Source: JAUREX01 sp044356825 (GTDB lineage Bacteria; Pseudomonadota; Alphaproteobacteria; Rhodobacterales; Rhodobacteraceae). From it: a DNA stretch of 10,654 nt. Shown piece by piece: positions 5,792 to 10,654 of this stretch. Position numbers and translations under genes: made by a program. Location: the NCBI GenBank assembly GCA_044356825.1, contig JBIKVM010000092.1, positions 1 through 10,654 of the forward strand. The letters are read 5' to 3'. The notes below the pieces were generated by a model. The model ran no database searches, was not told the DNA's origin, and saw only the letters and a list, made by a program, of their open reading frames with translations. The number at the start of each line of letters is the position of its first letter. Position 1 is the stretch's first letter.

Positions 5792-6670
5792 ATGCAAAGC
5801 CGCATTCCCGCCGCCGACATCGCCCGCGCCATCGCGGTCGCGCTCATCTGGGGGATGGGCTATGTCGTGGCCAAGGGGGCGATGGCGGGCTTTCCGCCGA
5901 TCCTGCTGATGGCCTTCCGCTTTGCCGTCACGGCGGCGCTGCTCGTCTGGGTGGCGGGGCCGCTGCGGGGCAACCTGCCGCGGCTGATCGCGATGTCGGT
6001 GGTCGGCGCCGCGATCCAGTACAGCCTGACCTTCACGGGCGTCAGCGGCGTCGATGCCGGGCTCGCGGCCCTCGTGATGCAGCTCGAGGTGCCGTTCCTC
6101 GTCCTCCTCGGCGCGCTTTTCCTGGGCGAGCGGCCGGGACCGCGCAAATGGGCGGGCATGGCGGTGGCCTTTGCCGGTGTCGCGCTGATTGCCGGGCAGG
6201 TGCGCTTTGATGGCGAGTGGATCTTTCTGGTCATGCTGGCGGGGGGGGCGTTTTCCTGGGCCTCGGGGCAGGTGATGGTGCGCGGCATCCGCGACATGCA
6301 GGGCCTTGCCGTCACCGCCTGGACGGCGGTCCTCGCCACGCCGCAGCTCTTCCTCGTGTCGTTCCTCTTCGAGGACGGTCAGGCCGAGGCCATCGCCGCC
6401 GCCGGCCCCGGCGTCTGGGCGGCGGTCGTCTATCTGGGCGTCGTGATGACGGCGCTGGGCTATTGGCTCTGGAACACGCTGCTGCTGCGCCACGAGGTCG
6501 GGCGCGTCGCGCCCTATCTGCTGCTCATGCCGATGTTCTCGGTCATGGGCGGCGTGCTCTTTCTGGGCGAAAGCCCCTCGGTCGGGCAACTCGCGGGCGG
6601 GGCGGTGGTGCTGATCGGGGTCGCGATCATCACGATCGAGCGGCGCATTCAGCCGACCGCGGCGCCATAG
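5792..6670 (+). CDS. EamA/DMT-superfamily transporter, similar to E. coli EamA
   Basis: A 292-residue inner-membrane protein with about ten hydrophobic segments in two EamA repeats, typical of small-metabolite exporters. Repeat 1 starts at IAVALIWGMGYVVAKGAM (14-31) and includes GVDAGLAALVMQLEVPF (86-102) and FLGERPGPRKWAGMAVAFAGV (110-130). Repeat 2 starts at AGGAFSWASGQVMVR (150-164) and includes ALGYWLWNTLLLRHEVGRVAPY (221-242) and FLGESPSVGQLAGG (257-270). The AFSWA.G, GY..W.TLL.R.E..RVAP and L..GE/D motifs resemble E. coli EamA (YdeD), a cysteine/O-acetylserine exporter, but substrates in this superfamily cannot be read from sequence. No Shine-Dalgarno or convincing promoter is visible in the 63 bp before it, so read-through from ileS is possible. 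Its end overlaps the kinase gene tail to tail by 22 bp. Confidence 0.85.
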   Translation: MQSRIPAADIARAIAVALIWGMGYVVAKGAMAGFPPILLMAFRFAVTAALLVWVAGPLRGNLPRLIAMSVVGAAIQYSLTFTGVSGVDAGLAALVMQLEVPFLVLLGALFLGERPGPRKWAGMAVAFAGVALIAGQVRFDGEWIFLVMLAGGAFSWASGQVMVRGIRDMQGLAVTAWTAVLATPQLFLVSFLFEDGQAEAIAAAGPGVWAAVVYLGVVMTALGYWLWNTLLLRHEVGRVAPYLLLMPMFSVMGGVLFLGESPSVGQLAGGAVVLIGVAIITIERRIQPTAAP

Positions 6671-8088
6671 CCCTGCACGGCGGCGCGCGCGGCGGCAAAG
6701 CGCGCGGCCCATTCGGCGCGCGGCGCCCGCGGGTCGGGATCGATCGTCGCGCCCGAGGGCGTGCAGGCGACGCGCCGCCCCACCCCGTCCGCCGCCAGAG
6801 CCGCGGTGCCGAGCGCGGTCAGTTCCGGCTCGGCCGAGACGATGATCCGACGCCCCAGCGCATCGGCAAGGAAGCGGCAGAAATGGGCGTTCGCGCTCAT
6901 CCCCCCGTCGATCGTGATCGTGCCGGCCAGCGGCACCGCCGCCGCGATGGACCCGAGCGCCTCGGCCGTGCGCAGCGCCACCCCCTCGAGCAGCGCCTGC
7001 ATCAGGTCGGCCCGGTCGTGATCGAGCCCGAGCCCGAGCCAGGCGCCGCGCGCGCGCCTGTCCCAATGCGGGCAGGCAAGCCCCGCGAGCGCCGGCACGA
7101 AGGCCAGCCCCCGCCCGATGGCGGGCGCGCGATCAAAGCGCGCGATCTCGGCGAACGCCGCGAAAAGCCCCAGATCGCGCGCCCAGTTCACCGCCGATGA
7201 CGCTGCATAGACGCCACCATCGAGCGCGTAGACGGGTGCGCCGCCGCCGGGCGCCCAGGCGACCGTCGGCAAGGGCCCCGCCAGACCCGCCACGCGCCGC
7301 CCCGTCAGCACGAGCGCGAAGGCCCCCGTGCCGAAGGTGATCTTGGCATCCCCCGGCGCCCGCGCCCCGTGGCCGTAAAGCGCCGCCTGCTGATCGACGA
7401 CGCTTGCCGCAAGCGGCACATCGCGCCCGCCGATCCGCACCTGCCCGAGCGCGCCGGTCGTCGGGCCGATGGGCGGCAGCACCTCGGGCGGCACGCCGAA
7501 GGCCGCGCACAGATCGCCGTCCCACCCGAGCGTCCCGAGCGCCATGAGCGAGGTGCGCGAGGCCGTCGTCGCATCCGTCTCGCACCGGCCGGTCAGGCGC
7601 TGGCGGAACCACGCATCGGTGGTGCCGAGCCGCAGCCGCCCGGCCCGCGCCAGCGCGCGCAGGCCCGCATCCTCCTGCCACAGCCAGCCGAGCTTGCTGG
7701 CCGAGAAATAGGGATCGAGCGGCAACCCCGCCCGCTCGAGCGTCAGCGCCTCGGCACCCCCGGCCTTGAGGGACGCGCAACGGTCCGCGGTGCGCGCGTC
7801 CTGCCAGACGATGACGGGGCTTGCCGCCTCGCCCGTCAGGCTGTCCCAGGCGAGGCAGCTTTCGCCCTGATTGGCGAGGCCCACGGCCGCGATCGGGCCC
7901 CTGCCGGCGGCGGCCTCGAGGCAGGCCCCGATCGCGCGCAGGATCTCGGCCGGATCGTGCTCGACCCAGCCGGGCCGCGGATAGATCTGGCGGTGCGCGA
8001 TGGCCGCGACCTCTTCGACCGCGCCGCCCTCGTCGACCAGAAGGGCGCGCGTGCTCGTGGTGCCCTGATCTATGGCCAGAAAGCGCAT
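6649..8088 (-). CDS. FGGY-family kinase, glycerol kinase-like
   Basis: A 479-residue ATP-dependent sugar/polyol kinase (E. coli GlpK is about 500). The N-terminal phosphate loop DQGTTSTRALL (7-17) and TDATTASRTSLM (171-182) are GlpK-like, as are VWQDARTA (94-101), DPYFSASKLGWL (125-136), DQQAALYGH (232-240), TFGTGAF (251-257) and the C-terminal DGGMSAN (394-400). Compared with E. coli GlpK glycerol contacts, E84 (E76), W103 (W95), Y135 (Y127), D245 (D232) and F270 (F257) are kept, but R83 is a glycine (G75 in ANQGESCLAWD). Glycerol is therefore likely but not certain, and no glpK symbol is given. The start at 8088 shares one base with the preceding stop (TGATG) and has a GGAGG just upstream; a longer frame to 8475 lacks kinase homology. 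It is the last gene of the right-hand operon. Confidence 0.85.
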   Translation of the reverse strand: MRFLAIDQGTTSTRALLVDEGGAVEEVAAIAHRQIYPRPGWVEHDPAEILRAIGACLEAAAGRGPIAAVGLANQGESCLAWDSLTGEAASPVIVWQDARTADRCASLKAGGAEALTLERAGLPLDPYFSASKLGWLWQEDAGLRALARAGRLRLGTTDAWFRQRLTGRCETDATTASRTSLMALGTLGWDGDLCAAFGVPPEVLPPIGPTTGALGQVRIGGRDVPLAASVVDQQAALYGHGARAPGDAKITFGTGAFALVLTGRRVAGLAGPLPTVAWAPGGGAPVYALDGGVYAASSAVNWARDLGLFAAFAEIARFDRAPAIGRGLAFVPALAGLACPHWDRRARGAWLGLGLDHDRADLMQALLEGVALRTAEALGSIAAAVPLAGTITIDGGMSANAHFCRFLADALGRRIIVSAEPELTALGTAALAADGVGRRVACTPSGATIDPDPRAPRAEWAARFAAARAAVQGYGAAVG

Positions 8089-9299
8089 CACCCCTCCGGC
8101 CCGAGGCGCACCTCGGCGCCCGCGGGCGTCGCGGGCGGCAGGGGCAGGATCAGCCGCCGCTCGGGCAGGGCGGCAAGGCTGCGCCCCGCAATCTCGCCCC
8201 CGGCCGCGCGCAAGGCAAGCCGCCCGCGCACCGCCCCTGCCGCGCGCAACTGCAAGACCGGCAGCGCCGGCCCCGCCCCCCCCGTCACCCGCTGCGGCAC
8301 GACCCAGGCGAGGCCGGGGCCGAGTGCCACGCGCCCGCCCGGCCCCGCCGGCAATTCGCCCGCCAGCGCCCGCAGCATCGCCCCCGCGATCCGCCGCCCC
8401 TCGGCCCAGCAGGCGCCCGCCGTCTCGATCCCGCGCAGCACATTGCCGGCGGCGAAAAAGGCCGGATCCGAGCAACGCCCGAATTCGTCGATCTCGGGCC
8501 CCCCCGTCGCGGGATCAAGCGCAAGATGCCCGGGCGCGATCAGCGCCGCCTCGGGCCGGAAGCGGCCGCTGAGGATGACGCCATCGGCGGCGACGCGCCA
8601 TTCCTCGGCGCCCCGGCGCAGCACCACGCCCGAGACCCGCCCCGCGCCCTCGATCGCGACGATCTCGGTCCCGAGCAGAAGCGGCACGCCGGCGAGGCGC
8701 GGCAGCAGGGCCGCGGGCCAGCGCGCGGTCGGGCGCGGGCCGGCCTCGAGCATCGCGACGGGCCGCATCCCGGCGCCGAGGCAACTGAGCAGCGCCGAAA
8801 ACGCCACGAGTTCGCTGCCGACGATGACCGGCCGCGCGAAGGGCCGCCGGTGGTTGAGGTGCAAGAGACCCTGCAGCGCACCGGTGTTCATCACGCCCCC
8901 GGGCTTCGTGCCGCCGATCAGCCGCCCCGCGCGCGAGGTCTCGCGCGCCCCCGTCGCGATCAGGACAAGGCGCGGCGCGAGGCGCGCGGCGCCCGTCGCG
9001 TCCGAGGTGATCGCGATCTCGGGCCCGGGATGCAGCGCGATCACGCTGGTGCCGGTGCGGATCTCGGCGCCCGCCGCACGCGCCCGCGCCGCCAGCGCGC
9101 GCGCATAGGCCGGCCCCAGCATCGGGCGGGCGAATTCGCGCAGGCCATAGGGCGAATGGGCGCAATGGCGGGGGATGCCGCCCGCCTCGGCCTCGCGCTC
9201 GAGGACGACCACCCGCCGCCCGGCGCGCGCCAGCACCTCGGCCGCGGCAAGGCCCGCGGGCCCCGCGCCGATGATCGCGATCTCGGCCCCCTCAGCCAT
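8088..9299 (-). CDS. FAD-dependent oxidoreductase (HcnB/NoxA-like partner subunit)
   Basis: A 403-residue flavoprotein. An N-terminal FAD Rossmann motif, IAIIGAGPAGLAAAEVLARAGRRVVVLE (7-34), is followed by GGIPRHC (40-46). LVLIATGARE (111-120) and FAAGNVLRGIETAGACWAEGRRIAGAML (282-309) are the later FAD-binding motifs. The second dinucleotide motif is degenerate (PVIVGSELVAFSAL, 157-170, without GxGxxG), and no redox CxxC is present. The C-terminal 90 residues are an extra beta-rich, Arg/Pro-rich part. Such proteins usually act as one subunit of a two-flavoprotein dehydrogenase with a DAO-type partner, as in HcnBC, opine oxidases, or the GlpA/NoxA pairs I recall from Thermotogales and clostridia. 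The upstream gene, which overlaps by 8 nt, is such a partner. The exact substrate is unknown. It is cytosolic or membrane-peripheral, with no transmembrane segment. Confidence 0.8.
   Translation of the reverse strand: MAEGAEIAIIGAGPAGLAAAEVLARAGRRVVVLEREAEAGGIPRHCAHSPYGLREFARPMLGPAYARALAARARAAGAEIRTGTSVIALHPGPEIAITSDATGAARLAPRLVLIATGARETSRAGRLIGGTKPGGVMNTGALQGLLHLNHRRPFARPVIVGSELVAFSALLSCLGAGMRPVAMLEAGPRPTARWPAALLPRLAGVPLLLGTEIVAIEGAGRVSGVVLRRGAEEWRVAADGVILSGRFRPEAALIAPGHLALDPATGGPEIDEFGRCSDPAFFAAGNVLRGIETAGACWAEGRRIAGAMLRALAGELPAGPGGRVALGPGLAWVVPQRVTGGAGPALPVLQLRAAGAVRGRLALRAAGGEIAGRSLAALPERRLILPLPPATPAGAEVRLGPEG
8093..8097 (-). promoter_or_regulatory. Ribosome binding site of the FGGY kinase
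   Basis: GGAGG on the minus strand within the last codons of the preceding gene, 4 nt before the kinase ATG at 8088. It supports the MRFLAIDQGTTS start. Confidence 0.5.
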
Positions 9300-10654
9300 C
9301 CGCCCCGACCATCGGCTGCGCCAGCCGCCCCTCGGTCAGCCGCGCGATGTCGGCCGTGCAGTAAAAGCCCTGGCAGCGCCCCATCGTCGCCCGCGTCCGC
9401 CGCTTGAGGCCCGCGAGGCTGCGCGCCCCCGCAGGTCCGTCGAGTGCGCCAAGGATCTCGCGCCGCGTGACCTGTTCGCAATGGCAGACGATCCCGCCAT
9501 GGCCGGGCGATTGCCAGTCGCGCGGGGCGCCCTCGGCAAGGTTCGGCACGCGCGGCCAGCGCGTCTCGGCCGGGGCGGGCCAGCCCGGCGCCGCGCAGAG
9601 CCCGGCCACATGCGCCGCGATCCCGAGCGCCGCGCTGAGGCCGGTCGAGCGGATGCCGCCGACGCTGACATAGCTGCCCCCGGCCTCGGTGGTGATGACG
9701 TAATCCTTCTGCCCGGTCGCGGGCCGCAGGCCGGCATAGCTCGCCGTCACCGCGTGATGGGCAAGGGCGGGCAGGATCTCGGCCCCGCGCGCGCGCAGCA
9801 CCGCGAGCGTCTCGGGCACGAGGTCGGCGCGGTCGCGGTCGGTCTGCTCCTCGGCCGTCGGCCCGACGAGCAGGTTGCCCCAGACCGTGCGGCAGACGAC
9901 GACGCCCTTGGTGATCTCGGTCGGGACCGGCAGCAGGATGTGGCGCGCGAGTGCCGCGGCGGGCTTGTCGAAGACGACGAACTGGCCCTTGCGGGGGCGG
10001 ATCTCGAACCCGGCGCGGCCGAGCAGCAGCGCATCCACCCGGTCGCCGTGAAGCCCCGCGGCGTTGATGACGATCCGCGCCCGCAGCGCGCCGCGCGGCG
10101 TCTCGATCCGCCACAGCGCGCCATCGAAGGCCCCGCCCGTCACCGGCGTCCCGCACGCCAGGGTCGCGCCATGCGCCAGCGCCTGCCGCAGATAGGCCAA
10201 GGGCGCCGACCACGGATCGATGAGCGATTCGCCCGGCACCCGGAAGGCCGCGCGCGCATGGGGCGCGAGCGCCGGTTCGGCCTCGCGCAGCGCGCGGGCG
10301 TCGAGCGGCTCGATATCGTCCACCCCGTTCGCGCGCGCCTGCGCCATCAGGGCAGGCAGCGCCGCCGCCTCGGCCTCGGTCCAGGCGATCACGAGGGCGC
10401 CGGCGCGGTCGAGCGGCAGGCCCAGGCGGTCGTGAACCGCGAGATACTCGGCATGTCCTGCGCGGATGCAGGCGAGTTCGAGCGACCCGGTCGGCGCATC
10501 GAAGCCCGTGTGCAGGATCGCGCTGTTGCCCTTCGAGGCGCCATCGAGGATGTCCGCCCCCCGCTCGAGGATCGCGACCCGCGCCCCTGCCAGCGCCAGC
10601 CGCCGCGCGATGGCGCAACCAACCACTCCCGCACCGATCACCAGCGCGTCGAGG
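9292..10654 (-). CDS. GlpA-like FAD oxidoreductase with C-terminal BFD [2Fe-2S] domain (5' end outside window)
   Basis: A DAO-fold flavoprotein, probably oxidising glycerol 3-phosphate or a related polyol phosphate. The frame is still open at the window edge (LDALVIGAGVVG), so the true start lies beyond 10654; residues are counted from the GTG at 10641. It has the FAD motif VIGAGVVGCAIARRLALAGARVAILE (1-26), then GASKGNSAILHTGFD (34-48) as in GlpA-type dehydrogenases, VINAAGLHGDRVD (191-203), RPRKGQFVVFD (215-225), GLRPATGQKDYVI (304-316) and GGIRSTGLSAALG (328-340). The C-terminal BFD-like domain has a full CxC...C(x4)C cluster set: C386, C388, C423, C428. E. coli GlpA has the same architecture. 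L-2-hydroxyglutarate or other hydroxyacid oxidation cannot be excluded. Its stop overlaps the next start by 8 nt, so these two proteins are probably one complex. Confidence 0.85.
   Translation of the reverse strand, partial: LDALVIGAGVVGCAIARRLALAGARVAILERGADILDGASKGNSAILHTGFDAPTGSLELACIRAGHAEYLAVHDRLGLPLDRAGALVIAWTEAEAAALPALMAQARANGVDDIEPLDARALREAEPALAPHARAAFRVPGESLIDPWSAPLAYLRQALAHGATLACGTPVTGGAFDGALWRIETPRGALRARIVINAAGLHGDRVDALLLGRAGFEIRPRKGQFVVFDKPAAALARHILLPVPTEITKGVVVCRTVWGNLLVGPTAEEQTDRDRADLVPETLAVLRARGAEILPALAHHAVTASYAGLRPATGQKDYVITTEAGGSYVSVGGIRSTGLSAALGIAAHVAGLCAAPGWPAPAETRWPRVPNLAEGAPRDWQSPGHGGIVCHCEQVTRREILGALDGPAGARSLAGLKRRTRATMGRCQGFYCTADIARLTEGRLAQPMVGADG

Noticed and set aside
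5303..7066. 587-codon minus-strand frame
   Set aside because: Runs antisense through ileS, the DUF3253-like gene and the exporter and in another frame over the kinase; no coherent domain.
8089..8475. N-terminal extension of the kinase to 8475
   Set aside because: Lies in the preceding flavoprotein gene, has no kinase homology, and MRFLAIDQGTTS is the standard FGGY start with a ribosome site.
7369..9108. 579-codon + strand frame opposite the kinase and flavoprotein genes (also 7821-9407)
   Set aside because: Arg/Pro/Ala-rich antisense translation without motifs; the minus strand carries full FGGY and FAD motifs.
9041..10618. 525-codon minus-strand frame over the GlpA-like gene
   Set aside because: Wrong-frame shadow; the 9292-10654 frame carries the FAD and [2Fe-2S] motifs in order.
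1..10654. CRISPR array, tRNA/rRNA genes, insertion sequences, phage or defence genes
   Set aside because: Looked for direct-repeat arrays, tRNA-like arms, terminal inverted repeats and transposase or nuclease motifs on both strands and saw none; the only repeats are the coding-derived copies at 1-322.

Overview
The window looks like chromosomal DNA of a very GC-rich alphaproteobacterium, probably of the Rhodobacteraceae type. This rests on the strong G/C bias at third codon positions, the style of the proteins (IleRS with a HTAPSHG editing motif, a DUF3253-like small protein, an apparent DUF4175/TIGR02302 tail) and tight gene packing with 1 to 22 nt overlaps. I see no rRNA, tRNA, CRISPR array, insertion sequence or integrase. 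The taxonomic call is inference.

Layout. Positions 1-36 are the last codons of a + strand gene, followed by two decayed tandem copies of its 3' end (37-322). Next comes a minus-strand operon read from 2394 down to 324: a class IV (branched-chain/D-amino-acid type) aminotransferase, a small sulfotransferase-like P-loop protein, and dtd (D-aminoacyl-tRNA deacylase). Each junction is a 4-nt ATGA overlap. A 174-bp divergent promoter region (2395-2568) separates it from ileS (2569-5496, +). A short DUF3253-like gene overlaps the end of ileS, and an EamA/DMT-family exporter gene (5792-6670) follows.

The right third is a second minus-strand operon, entering from beyond 10654 and ending at 6649. It encodes a GlpA-like FAD oxidoreductase with a C-terminal BFD-type [2Fe-2S] domain, a second FAD oxidoreductase of the HcnB/NoxA type, and an FGGY kinase most like glycerol kinase. 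The junctions are 8-nt and 1-nt overlaps. Its last codons overlap the exporter gene tail to tail by 22 bp.

How they work together. The right operon reads as a kinase plus a two-flavoprotein dehydrogenase for glycerol or a related polyol. The kinase lacks the arginine that holds glycerol in GlpK, so the substrate is open. The left operon joins an amino-acid aminotransferase with an atypical PLP site, a putative sulfotransferase and D-aminoacyl-tRNA proofreading. These two operons are the best candidates for under-described biology; ileS and dtd are ordinary housekeeping genes.
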